The position numbers and the translations under genes are program-made. A stretch of DNA of 49,286 bases from Echinococcus granulosus (lineage: Eukaryota; Platyhelminthes; Cestoda; Cyclophyllidea; Taeniidae), in NCBI RefSeq assembly GCF_000524195.1, contig NW_020170397.1, positions 150,455-199,740 on the forward strand, read 5' to 3'. Each line of letters starts with the position of its first letter. Positions within the stretch are counted from its first letter, which is position 1. Below the pieces are notes generated by a model. That model was not told the origin of the DNA. It ran no database searches and was given only the letters and a program-made list of their open reading frames with translations. Positions 25,201 to 36,260 of this stretch are shown piece after piece.

Positions 25201-27088
25201 AGTTTGATTCGGGTGGTGGGTCATTCCAAGGTAGATGCATCACTTCCAAGAATACCCTCCCCTGGTGGCAGTGGAATTTTGTTGCTCTGCGCTCTGGTCG
25301 CCGAAATAATTCGTGACTACTGCATGGAGAATTTCACTGAAGGCAGTGTTTAGCATGAGTGATGCAACAATTTGCTTACTCACTAATCCACTAGGAAAGT
25401 GGTGATGGAGGCGAGGCAACTGGGTGACGCACACATCAAGGGTGACTTTTCACCTCTTTCACGCTTCTGCGGCAGGCATCACTTCATCGCCAAAGGATTA
25501 TGCCAATCTTCAGTGTGGAGGCTAACGTTTTATGCAGCATTTCTTGGTGAAGGCCAAGCAATAATTGCGGCTGAGATCTTGACCTTGTACCGAGTGTACA
25601 AGAGAAACTTCGTTTTTTGCCTTAGAAATTGTGAATCAGCTGGAGGAAAGTCCTATTTCTACTAGTAAACGCAAAAACGCACATTTTTGCGAAATTTACT
25701 GGTAGAGTGATGTAAACCCTCTCCGTGATCCCCTTCTGATGTCTCCTTAAGTGGTGATGGTCGGCTTTTCTTAGCCGAGTGGAGGTGACTAGAGGCGAAA
25801 GTTTTGATAAAAGTAGAATTACTGGCAAATTTGTCTTGTCCGTGGTCTTCTTCCCCTGCAAAGAAGATCACGCAGACTTGTTTGCCTGTCTTTTTGCCTG
25901 TTCCGCATATTTACCCTTGATATTGTGTATTGCCGACATTATGTCTTGGTGGTACATATCCATCCCCGCGGTCGGAAGTGCGTGGCTTAGAAACTACTTT
26001 TCCCCTGTGATTTGAATAGAATAGGGTGATGGCTTCAAAGTACAGTGCATAGAACTTATTTTTTGAAAACAGTGGCACTGACACCGCACAAGTAAGAGTT
26101 TCGTTTCCATAAGGAGAGGAGATGGTAGGAATTAGGAGTTACTTACCCCTGGAGCGGTTGCTCCCGCCTGATGTAATGTTTTTGGTGGAAAAGTTGATGG
26201 CAGAATCAGTGTGATCAAAGCATTGCTGCCAAATTTTGTCACTCTATTGTATCTGCAGATCACATTCCATGTATTTGATTTCACTATTGCATCCACCTAA
26301 GTAAATGTCCAGTAGGGTCGGTGCCAAAATAAACCATTTACCTGGCAAAAGTGGAAATACCAGCGATGCCTGGCTTTGCACCACTCAAACCTGGACGTTC
26401 AATGTGCAAGTCACTGTCTACAGAAACACTTACCCCCCTGTCACTTGGTTCTCCTTTCGATACCGCTCAGACGTCTGGTGAGATTCCATTCAGGTGTTCT
26501 TTGATATTTGACATTTTCCAAATCATTCAAGTCCGACTGGAAGGCTATTTCGCCGAACGGTAATACAAACCACGGAGACTGAGGAGGTGTCTGTGTGTTT
26601 AAGCATGGGATTAAAAAAATGCCAAACTCCTATAGTTCTGGGGGATTAATAGAGGTGGATGCGGTCTCGCTGGCTCACCTCTCCCAAGTGGTTTCTGTTG
26701 TAGCTCTTCTTCTGTAACCTTTTGACACGCTCTCAAACCACAAATATTTGTGGTTGACAATCTTTAGAAAATCTCACTAGTCACGGCCACTACCGTCTAG
26801 GCAAGATTTGACAAGATAAGGCTGTAAGAACCCCCTTGCTCTCAAACTTTTCACAGTATTTTGCATTTTTTCGGCTCAGTGGAGGTGATACTGACCTACA
26901 CGGGCGGATTTGCGGGTGGAGCAAGCTGTTACCTCCTCCCAGCCCTCATCGGGGCGCGTGCGGTTGGCGGAGGTTCAGACGGTCGGCGAAGACAGCTGGC
27001 AAGGAAGCTGATCATTCATCTCCTCTATTTTCTCGGTGCTATGGTCCTCCTAAGCCCCGCTCTCACTTTTCTCGGCGTGGACACTTGA
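22237..27088 (+). CDS. SLC38-family (SLC38A10-like) amino-acid transporter
   Basis: Exons: 22237-22257, 22288-22377, 22412-22529, 22568-22613, 22655-22748, 22830-22888, 22994-23121, 23202-23304, 24076-24273, 24494-24611, 26880-27088, about 395 residues. The first helix NLINSSIGVGVLAMPFCF matches the unwound TM1 signature of the AAAP/SLC38 fold. Next come CGVV, GTFGKRLVE, ISDLGSEV, LVRCVPIIASSLCCQVQV, GYIAFY...LPLLLFPLRTALHSLLFEE, and finally VEVILTYTGGFAGG. All follow SLC38A10 in order. The family moves neutral amino acids across membranes with Na+ or H+. The long cytoplasmic tail of vertebrate SLC38A10 is absent. The start is a short exon (MSKSVVE) joined over a 30-nt intron, the least certain exon. 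The junction 22888/22994 breaks phase, so a micro-exon is missing or there is an error. An AATAAA lies at 27121. Confidence 0.87.
24612..26879 (+). other. Last intron of the SLC38-like gene with a possible cassette exon
   Basis: A 2.3-kb intron lies between the exons for TM10 and TM11. Segment 26352-26477 (126 nt) is open in the transporter frame and bounded by AG and GT. It begins and ends in the same phase as the flanking junction. It would insert 42 Pro/Ser/Thr-rich residues (VEIPAMPGFAPLKPG...) into a loop. Its acceptor has a weak pyrimidine tract. Other open frames in the intron show no family signature. Confidence 0.35.
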
Positions 27089-27120
27089 CTTGCGGTTTGT
27101 CAGTCCCCTCTCCTCTCCTT

Positions 27121-27126
27121 AATAAA
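27121..27126 (+). terminator. Poly(A) signal AATAAA of the SLC38-like gene
   Basis: A canonical AATAAA lies 33 nt past the stop codon, followed by a T-rich stretch near 27166. The position fits a very short 3'UTR. Confidence 0.6.
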
Positions 27127-28510
27127 CGGATATGATCGGACTGGTTTTGCCGCCACTAAAGACATCTTTTTTTCCTCCAGCCTCCTTGAGACCCATGCAG
27201 TTACTAAAATTTGAGCCTTATTATTAATAATTTATTTTCGCTGATTGACTCCTCCAGTATTCAGCTCACTCGTTAGAGTGAACTTGATGGAATCCGTGGT
27301 CGCGCACATACACGGCAATTTTTAAGGGAGACTGCTTAGGTGAGCTTGGTTTTGTTGTTGAACCACTGAAAGATAAGTGCGTTACATTCAAGAAGCCTCC
27401 AGGCGAATGCGTCAAGAAATCTGCCAAAAGTGATGCTTAACGTGGCTGACGAAACGGTTCCTTAATTGGGACAGTTGTGTAGTGTAAGGGCTGTCAGGCA
27501 CGTTGCTAACTGGGGAGAAGCCCATTCTTCACAAGATAACACAATGAGATGGAGAGAGGGGCACCGCCCAATCTCCCTTACTCCCCTTCTTCATAGCTCT
27601 GCAAGCGTTGATTGGTACTTTTCTCGGCACCTGCCAAGCGCGTGTGGAAGAGAATGACCAGCTGGGAGGTAGGAGTTAAGTAGAAATGAAGTTCGCCAGA
27701 TCAGGTCACTTCGCTCAAAGGCACGACAGTGGAATTTCCAAGCTTTCGCCTTGTTGGAAAAGGATTGGTTGCTTTCCAGCTGGCTCCCTGCAGTTATTTA
27801 ACCTTCAATACTAAGGGACCCAACATTCTGCGAATTCAAAAGCGAACTCAAGCCACGTTTGATCTGATCAGATATGTAGCTTACAGAATAACAGAATCGT
27901 TCCCTTGATGTGTAGTAAAACAGTAATGCACAACTTCCCATCAAACTTAATGCCAGCGTATTTACCTTCCTCATTCAGCCATTCTACAAGTTCAGACTCT
28001 TCTAGCATATCAAAAGTCAGCCCTTCGTTTCACTCAACGGAACCTTACCTCCATAATCTCTTGTGCTCATGGCACATATGTTCCACTCAACACTGTTTCC
28101 ATCTAGTTTCATTTAAGGATGAGTTTTGCGGCTTTTCACTCCAGAAGGGCTGGTAATCCCAAACCCAAACACAGACAATCATTCTCCCCAAGTCCGAGGA
28201 ATTTTACGAAGACACAACAGAAGGGGTAAGTGAAGGCCTCAAGTGGGTGGCTTGAAAACACGGACAATACCAATGTGGACAAACTTCCACCATGGCGCTC
28301 TAGGTAAAGTGAGAACGACCATGGTACTTACATCTAGTAAGTAGTAAAAGGGTCGACAAGAATAGGGCCTCTAAGGTGGACACGCTTATGAGTAGAATTA
28401 GGCAAAAAATTCATCAGTACACTTTATACTATTATAATTTTGCCAAAATTTGCACCAATACATTTTCTTGCTTGGTACACTATTGATATACAAAGACAAT
28501 TCACAAGGAG
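27127..28510. other. Spacer between convergent genes
   Basis: This lies between the 3' ends of the SLC38-like gene (+) and the zinc-finger gene (-). No exon chain or recognisable repeat was seen. The 83-codon frame at 27905-28156 is Ser/Pro/His-rich and probably chance. Confidence 0.5.
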
Positions 28511-30397
28511 CTATTCGAAGGACGGATTGGAGACTACGCCGAGTCGGCTCCTAAAAGAAGAAAGGAGATGTAAGTCCGTTAAGCCTATTAACGTTACTCG
28601 CCTGGATGCATTCGCTGAAGGTGAATTTTGAGGGAGGAGGACTGCCCGAAGGCTTTATTGCAGTGGGCGCACACATGTGGACGCACTTTTTGATGCACAA
28701 CTCGATCGTGGCGCCGAAGGGAGGTGACACTAGAGAAGAGCCTCTCACACTCGTTGCAGTAATTGATCACTCCATCTTTAAAGAGAAAGAAATACCAATT
28801 CTTATTATATATCAGGCCATATGGGTTTTTAGTGTCAGCAGATGTCGATCGCCACAACACTATGTCACCCCCGATGACACTTCTCTAGCCTTTCTACATG
28901 CCTGTAATACAATTCGGCTTGAACTGGAAAGAACCCAGATACCACATTAACGGAAATGTACAAAAATCCCAGTTCAACCCGATGATTAAAAAACATGAAC
29001 GTGACAAAAGGGGGAAGCGGATACGGACGGGCAGAATAGCAAAGACTATTGACAGAAGGTATTGAAGCTACGTCCACATTTGATGATCTCCTTGTTCTGC
29101 AATAGGGGAATCAACAATTAAGGTAACGCAAAATTTGAACGAATTAAAAAGTTTCCATGCAATAGTTACAAAATATGCAGACTATGTGAAGAAAGAACAC
29201 CATTGACAAGCCTGTAGTAACCAAATGGAACCAGATAGAAAGCTTGGTAGCACTGAAGTAGGAACAAGGTGGAAGGAGAAATGAGTACAGGACATGGGCT
29301 TTGCGGACCAACGTTTCGTATTTTGCTGAACGCTCTTACAAATGCTGGTTGGCATATACAACGCAGCATCAGAGCAGACTCACCGTTGGATAGTACAAAG
29401 CTGTTGAGACCACGCAATGCAGTTCATAATCAAGACACTATAGATCAATCCGTTGAAATCTACAAACCGCATCACCACCATTGGAATAGAAAGTCAATTC
29501 ACAGTCATTAAAAATCACCCCATAATCTACGCCCCTGTTTCTAACAAATTCTAACATAATTAGGTGATAAGTGAACAGCAATATTGTTCTAATTCTATAA
29601 GCAGTAGGACTTTCATTCCTAGGGTTCTGGTCACCTAATTCAGCATGGATACAATAACCCTACATCAAAAAACAGGCCTTACTACTTGGTAAGAAAGAAG
29701 CAAAGGGATTCACCTCCATGATTAAGACTGAAGTGGGCATCAAGAAGCTTTTTCGATGAGAAGTTCATTAGACATTCACGGCACTTCAGGGGAACTAAAA
29801 CTTCAGTGTGGCTAGAGCAAAGTACCATCATGAAACTCCATAAGATGCCGATCAAGCTGATTTTGCAATCCAAATGTCTTGTAGCAAAAATTGCAGGTGA
29901 GTTCCTCTAAACAAATTAGTAAATGAACACCTGAAGCGGTAAAATGCACGGACAAACCTCCGTGAACTCGCTGCACATGACGTTTTAGGTAGCGTTCTTC
30001 TCTAAATGAATTCCCACACAATTCACACAAAACAAATGCAGACTTGTTTTCATTCTCTAAACAAAAAATATACAATGTTTAGTCAAAACAGGAGATTTAA
30101 AATCGACATTAAAGTGTTTGACACAACATCCCTGAAGCAGACTTGTTAACAACCTGAGGAGTGTACTTTTCACTTGAGCAGTCAGTTATGAAAGCCAATG
30201 GGTGGTTGGAATCTAAAAATAAGAAAAACAACAAATATTAATTACAGTGCAAAATAAACAAGAAAGAGAACGGAACACATAAGTAACGGACCCTCAAAAA
30301 GGGACTGGCGGTAATCATCAATCATCGCACTCCAAACGCAATCGATTATTTCGTTTGAAGGCAAGGTTTCGGATAGAATAATATCGAGCAAAGGCAT
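28511..30397 (-). CDS. C2H2 zinc-finger protein with five fingers
   Basis: Minus-strand exons in reading order: 30397-30292, 30212-30154, 30054-29958, 29906-29826, 29794-29714, 28775-28598, 28550-28511. All phases agree, giving 213 residues. If the last 47-nt intron is kept, a stop at 28594 gives 201. Every finger is C-x2-C-x12-H-x4-H: residues 65-86, 92-113, 119-140, 148-169 and 177-198. Fingers 1-3 are each on their own exon, bounded by phase-1 introns, and fingers 4-5 share one. Linkers (GEELT, DVPLK, GDGVINY) are not TGEKP, so a canonical tandem DNA-reading array is less likely except perhaps fingers 4-5. The N-terminal 55 residues (MPLLDIILSE...) have no known domain. The intron at 29795-29825 is only 31 nt. 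Nucleic-acid binding is the family expectation; no ortholog is recognised. Confidence 0.85.
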
Positions 30398-33300
30398 TTA
30401 ACTCTCTAAAAACAAAGCAACCTCCAAACCCAAAAACACGAAGGCGAAACCAAATGTCCCGCACAAAGGCCGACTCAGCTTAAAACTTGCTGATATTTGC
30501 TGGTTGGCGTTAGCAAAATTTGGGCAAAATTATATCATCACAAGGTAAAAATAAATATAGGGCAACAAATAGTTTTATAATTTTGCATTTTTTGCTGAAT
30601 TAGCTGTCACTATTTCAGATCATTTATTTCAAATTTGAGTTTTACGATTTGCAATTAAGGCCTCCTGAAGTTGTAAGGTATCACAGCGGTATAGCTTTTC
30701 TAAAACCTCTCTATTGACGTATGAAAGAGCTAGGTGGCTACAGTATTATACCTCAGAGGCCAAGCCACTCGGAGGAGGTACAGATTCGGAGCCTTAACTG
30801 CCCTTGAAAGCGAAGTGTTAATCTTGCAACGATTGCGTTGTAGCAGTATGTTAAAAAGTACTTCGCAAAGGTATTGAGGAGGTATTTGGCTGTTGACACG
30901 GCCCAAGGCCATATCGTGGAGCAGAAGTATAATCTGCGGAGGTATGTGTACCTACGTAGTCATACGAAGGGTGTAACAAACTATTGCAGCATTACATGCC
31001 ATTGTAAATAAATGCGCTAAAGTACCTTAAAATTGTTACATGCTGTGAATTTTCGGACACATCCGGCATACTTCCTTAGGGAGCTTAACATTTCTTAACG
31101 GATCAAATCATTGTATCAAAAACGTGCTTTTCCATTATCACGCTAAGTAAATATCTAAGTGGTATTGGAATGCTCTTTAAGGAGTTTCACGTGGGTTAAG
31201 TCTAGTCTGTACTTCACTCGTTTAAAAATTTTTACCTTACTTTCTCGTGTATGCATATAACATTCGAAAAGCTGGCAAAAATCGGCTTAAATAACAATTT
31301 TCACAATTTCGACTTTCATGCCACATCGTCAAACCATACGTGACGATGGAGGAATTAGTATATGCTTTTTCCAAAACAACTATTTTAAACGAGCACTGTG
31401 GTTTTCTATGCTCTGCACGATGTCCCAACCGCCATTATATTTGTTTTCCATCACAACAAAAACCCTTCGTAATGTACACACAGGTTCATCATCTGAAATT
31501 AATACACGAAGGAAAAAGTTCTTAACATCCACAAAAATTAGAGATCTGAAACAAACCCATTTCCTTCTTTCCCCTTTAAGTTTTCATTCCGTTTGGGTAT
31601 TTGAACTTTGAGGAAGTCCATGCAATACTACTTGTTGCGCAAAATACTTCCTCATATTACCATTCCAACATTCGGCGTTCCTCTTTTTTAGCATTGTGCG
31701 TGTGTATTGTTCTAAATTCCCAAAATCAGCTGCCGCTGTGTCCACACCTGCAAAAAAATTTGTCGATTGATAGTAAAATACGGCTACCTTTAACCTCTGG
31801 AAACTTAATGTTGATTTTTGGGCCAAAAATTACGTAGCTATGGAGTTTAATAGTAACACAGAGGTTTATTTGTTGTGCTCCGATCAATTTAACCTACTCT
31901 AATGGGAGAAGATGTGACATGACCTCGATGATTCGGTGGAGACTGACACGCCTCCCAGATCCCTAGCATCAGGATCGGCTTGGCGCCACACTTTTCTAAA
32001 GACGCCAACGAATAAAGAATGAACCTATCCAACTAATTGCATTAAATGTTTTATTGTACACAATCTGTCTTTACAATAGAACTGATGCGAATACAGCCCC
32101 ATTTCCTTTCGAGATGACTGCAATAAATTCGCTCATTCGCTCGATTTAGATCCTCTGACCAAGAAGAGTGGTTGGAGGAAGGCATTTAATGCTTTGTAGT
32201 ATGGTGGATGAAGGTAGGTATACGAATTCTGAAAGTATTATGGGGATCAGTGCTTGTCAACATCGTGGGAGCCGGTGACGTCTGCTTAACTACGGAATTA
32301 ATGCAACCCGACCGCTCACCACCTAGCGTGTCTATTCAAATAAATACGCTTTGCAGTGGCACACCCACAAGTGAAAGCTGATATAACTTAAATTGACAAG
32401 TTGTGAAATCCGACCTATGTAAATATCTCAGCGAAAATTTGGAACACCGGCTTGAAAAACCGATTTACTCTATCTGCTTATTTCATCGTGGGGCGACAGG
32501 ATTAAAGCTATTTACTTGAGCACTTTGAGATGTATTTTAAAAACTGAAACCCAGATGATTAGCTACATGTTTTAAATTTCACCCCATCGCCTGAAATCTG
32601 CATTCTCCGCGGTATGTGCCTCCACATTGGCGGCGTGACCGCAAGTCCAAGCCTGTATATCTTCAGATGCCATAACAACTTTGAAGAAGATGCGGGTTGC
32701 TGTATGTCAAAAATGCACTTTTGTTTTCTACAAATTTATTTTTCAACATTCTATTTTAAACAGTCTTACCCGCAACCTTTTCTCCGTTCCGTGCTGAAAA
32801 TGCTAGTAGTTGTCCAATTAGGTAGCGTTTTGAATGTCTATAGACTTACCGAATAAATTTTTCCAAAAAATCGAGTGTACACACCCACTTCTTTGTTGAA
32901 GGTCTTGCACCAAGGCTTTAGCTTTCACTTTTCCCTCTTAATTGATAAGTCAGTCACTACGATGGTTACTTCCTAAAGCGCAATCTCGCCATTCTATCTG
33001 CGCAGATGGTACAGAACACTCAAAGTGTTTAGCAAAGTTGTATGTACTTATTCAATTATTCGTTTGTCTATTCGATTATTCCAGCGCGAAGAATGCCGTC
33101 TGTGGAAGGCAAATAAAAGGGGAAAGGGCGTATTTACAGTCTTTACGCATTGTAAAATATTGGGAAGGGATATTTGGTCTAGTACAGTGCACTGATTGCA
33201 CAGCCTCTAACGATTCTCCAAGGTGTTGTAAAGGAGTAGAAACACAACGAATGATTGGTTTTGTGCTGATTGCTACAGCAACCCAAAGATTGTTGATTCT

Positions 33301-33914
33301 CATCGAAAGTGATGCAGTGCTTCAACTAGGATGGCGAAAAAGAGATCTAAGAGCACGATTTGACCAGGACCGATGGAAGCATCGATGAATTGCTGATGTA
33401 GCACGTTAATTACCAGTGTTACCTATTTCTGGCACTCTGATGTACTTACCCACATAGACGTGTGAAACACATTTAATCAAAGTATGTGGTTAGATCGGAA
33501 GGAAGAAGAAGAACAAAAGGACATTTACTGTCAGATCATGTAACATACACGTTAAAAATTAGGCGTTGAGTTGGCAAAGCAGCCTAAAGTTCCTGAGAAT
33601 ATGTTCTACTATTTCTTCTTTTTGCAAAAATTACTAACCGCCCTCTAAATGAGAACAAATTTGCAAAATTTAAGGGTTTTAAGGCAATCTAATTGAATAT
33701 TTTCAGCCCAAATATAGTGCTTCCCAAATAAAAAGAAGTACTTTTTGAAACATCGATTTTTAGTTCTTACCTACATGTAACTTGCACAAAACAGAGGGAT
33801 ATCGGATGAACTTTTCAAAAATTGAACTTTTGATATGATTGCCAAAAACAAAAACGAGTAAGTTGTATATTTGTTAAGGTATAAGAAAAATCAATCTCGC
33901 CTTCCAGAACTACT
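30398..33914. other. Long spacer between zinc-finger and NPC1-domain genes
   Basis: No gene was recognised. A repeat fragment at 30887-30951 resembles 43299-43356. A 148-codon frame at 32942-33388 (+) has no domain I recognise. The DNA is AT-rich throughout. The region next to 30397 presumably carries the zinc-finger promoter. Confidence 0.5.
30887..30951 (+). repeat. Dispersed repeat fragment, second family
   Basis: The segment around GACACGGCCCAAGGCCATAT aligns with 43299-43356, and its core resembles the GACACGGCCTGAAGACCA block inside the LTR-like copies. It is probably a diverged fragment of a related element. Confidence 0.45.
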
Positions 33915-33920
33915 TTTATT
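33915..33920 (-). terminator. Poly(A) signal for the NPC1-domain gene
   Basis: TTTATT on the plus strand reads AATAAA on the minus strand, 84 nt past the stop codon of the NPC1-domain gene, at the distance expected for a short 3'UTR. Confidence 0.55.
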
Positions 33921-34003
33921 GAGTACAAAGAGTGTGAAAATGACACACAAGCACAAATGTTCGAATAAACAAACACTTAACATTAGAAAATTGTCAACGC
34001 AGC

Positions 34004-34745
34004 CTAAACCAGTTTAAAATTTATCTGCATAGGAGATCTTCCGCCATTCTCTTTAGAGGTCCCAAGACTACGAATGAACTCTTTGGCATCACAGGGTTTT
34101 CTTAGGCACACTCGATTAGCTACCCGGACAGAAAGAAATTTGATATCCTAAAAACAGTTAAAAATGCTATTAAAACACAAAAACCAACGAATTTTTACGA
34201 AAAAATCAAAGTAATTACTTTGCAAGCATCGAACAAATCTTCGACGAAATCCTCCTCTAATTCAACAGTCATGCTCACTGCAGAGTTATCCGAATCCGGT
34301 ACAATATCATAAATAACTTCATCTTGATCTTTGCGGCAATGGAATTTGCAGAACATTTCCTTCATCAATTTGAAGCACTTGCTGTGTCTAAACAGAATAC
34401 AAAATAAAAAAATCCAAAAAATTTTGCAGCAACTAATATTTAAAGTTTAATTACAAGATGTAGGACTTGGTATTGCCTTACATACTTGCCAAAATAGAAG
34501 CCAACTTTCTTTAAACCCTTTTTAACCAGTTCGATTTGTTCAGTTGTACAGCATCCTTCTTTGCCTTCTGAAAATTTTGAACAGTAAGAAGCAACTTCAT
34601 CGGATATTTTCACCGTAGAAACATGCCCTGGAAAGCAAACATGCTGAGTTGATTTGCCGCAGACTCCCTGTAGGACGCAGGAAGCCTTAGTAGAAGCAAT
34701 CATCATCAAGAAGATCGTGCCAAAAACTAAGCCTTTTAACATCAT
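34004..34745 (-). CDS. Secreted stand-alone NPC1 N-terminal (sterol-binding) domain protein
   Basis: Minus-strand exons 34745-34486, 34387-34219 and 34147-34004 join in phase to 190 residues. Residues 1-21 are a signal peptide (MMLKGLVFGTIFLMMIASTKA). The rest follows the NPC1 N-terminal domain: SCVLQGVCG, HVC, YC, GCCTTEQ, CFKLMKEMFCKFHC, DLFDACK, VCLRKPC, MQINF. The 12 cysteines (23, 29, 37, 55, 65, 66, 91, 100, 104, 142, 157, 162) align with human NPC1 25, 31, 42, 63, 74, 75, 100, 109, 113, 160, 177 and 184, which form six full disulfide pairs. The human Gln79 that contacts the sterol hydroxyl is kept (Q70); Asn41 is replaced by Val. The protein stops where the human domain leads on to its linker, so there are no membrane helices, sterol-sensing or RND domains. 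Role inferred: sterol capture or carriage. An in-frame upstream ATG at 34862 is less likely, because AG splice acceptor sequence lies at 34750. Confidence 0.88.
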
Positions 34746-35392
34746 GGACCTAAAAGTATACGCAGCTTTAATGAGCGTCTTTCTACAATTTATCCAAGTA
34801 AAGAAGACAAAATTTAGACATAAAAAAATTGTTAGGTGGGTGGAAATAACCACAAAGTTCAATATATAAACATATTACAATGCATTACTAACCATACCGC
34901 TATAAATGTCAAAACAGAAAAAAAAATATCAAGCATAAAAATTTTATTGCTTAAACAAAAAGGTAGTGCAATTTAGAGAGAAGATGCTACCCTGCACGAC
35001 TGTAAAGGTTTCCAATGCGGTACGCGAAGCACACCCAAGACTTCAAGAATGTGGGTGCAAGCAGAAATGCGGGTTCGATACATCCAAACATTTCGAAGGC
35101 CATCCAGTCATCTGATGAAACTAAAACCAGCAACTTTACAAAATTAATTTTTTGATACACTGCTTAGGGTAAAATTTTAAGCGTTTTTACTTAAAAATAA
35201 CCTTGTGGTGCCAGTTCTTTTCAGCTTTTATTTTTTGAACACTTGAGCTGCATTAACACTCATTTTAGCAAACTAACTTTATTTTGCAGTTCCGCAACTC
35301 CACTACCTAAATAACATTTTTTGTATTGCTAAATTTGTTGATTTAGCTTATTGACGACTTATTAATATTGCAAAAGTGAGATCGAATACAGC
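34746..35392. other. Upstream region of the NPC1-domain gene
   Basis: On the minus strand the sequence just before the ATG reads ACTTTTAG then GTCC, an intron-like 3' splice site four bases from the start codon. Further upstream the DNA is AT-rich, with TATA-like runs near 34905. No exon is recognised. Confidence 0.45.
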
Positions 35393-36260
35393 TGTAGCGT
35401 CCCGGGACTCCCTGAGGACGAAAGACGACAAAGCACTCAGGCAGAACATATTATCAGCGCAGAAAATGTGTATAGCTATTGACATGGCTCAAAAGGCCAG
35501 CCCACCCAGCGAGGTACAAGGGGGCAAACTCAAAGTGCAAAAGTGGCGCCTCACCAATGCCGAGGGACAAACCACTATCGTATTACATAGCCTCCCTCCA
35601 CTTTTGAGCATCGTCCCCAGCGCTCCCACATGTCAACCTCCCGCGTCAGCCATTACAACGTAATCGGTGCGGTAAAGAAACACCCGCGAGCCGACCGTGC
35701 CCGTCACCAAATTAGCGCGCAACTGAGGGGGTACTTGACCTCAACGTCGCTGATCCCTCTTGACGGCTTGGCTGGACCAGAAGTTTCGTTCGATTTAGGG
35801 ATTTGATTCAGGATGTTAGGGGAAATCCGATACGAAACTTCCAGATGGTTCACGACCAGTGTCGCTTCAGTTGTTAATGGCTTTTCTGCAGAACACGGGA
35901 CTGGGAGAGATGCCGAAGGTGGACGTCAGCTTCAACCCTTCTGTTAGGGGTCATCACTATTCTCCCATCCGTAGCATATGCACTTATTCTGCTCCACCGA
36001 GGTTTATCACGCAAAAGTGGAACATCAGGATACATGGCCTTTAAGATTGGGTTCGCTTTCCGCTGCCACTAATGTAGCGTTCCGGGACTCCCTGAAGACN
36101 NNNNNNNNNNNNNNNNNNNNNNNNNNNNNNNNNNNNNNNNNNNNNNNNNNNNNNNNNNNNNNNNNNNNNNNNNNNNNNNNNNNNNNNNNNNNNNNNNNNA
36201 TCGTATTACACAAAAGTAGCGCCTCACCAATGCCGAGGGACAAACCGCTATCGTATTACA
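35393..36260 (+). mobile_element. TRIM-like non-autonomous LTR element
   Basis: Two direct copies of the LTR-like repeat (35393-35587 and 36073-36260) enclose 485 bp with no long open frame. The element is about 868 bp as assembled, which fits a terminal-repeat retrotransposon in miniature. A segment of the interior (about 35919-35968, GTCAGCTTCAACCCTTCTGT) recurs at about 39336-39385, past the LTR-like copy at 38545. The right copy is interrupted by 100 N. Flanks CAGC and TAGC are not a clean target-site duplication. Confidence 0.6.
36100..36199. other. Assembly gap (100 N)
   Basis: Exactly 100 N, so the true length is unknown. The sequence just right of the gap (ATCGTATTACA) is the normal 3' end of the LTR-like repeat. 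It is followed by a second stretch of repeat ending the same way. The gap therefore probably hides further or nested copies. Confidence 0.95.

Noticed and set aside
25096..25353. 85-codon frame within the last SLC38-like intron
   Set aside because: No transporter similarity, and no splice sites that fit the phases of the flanking exons.
32942..33388. 148-codon plus-strand frame
   Set aside because: Composition is mixed and no domain was recognised. The ending resembles nothing I can name with confidence.
34746..34862. N-terminal extension of the NPC1-domain protein from an upstream in-frame ATG
   Set aside because: It runs through a 3' splice site and would place a second hydrophobic stretch before a good signal peptide.
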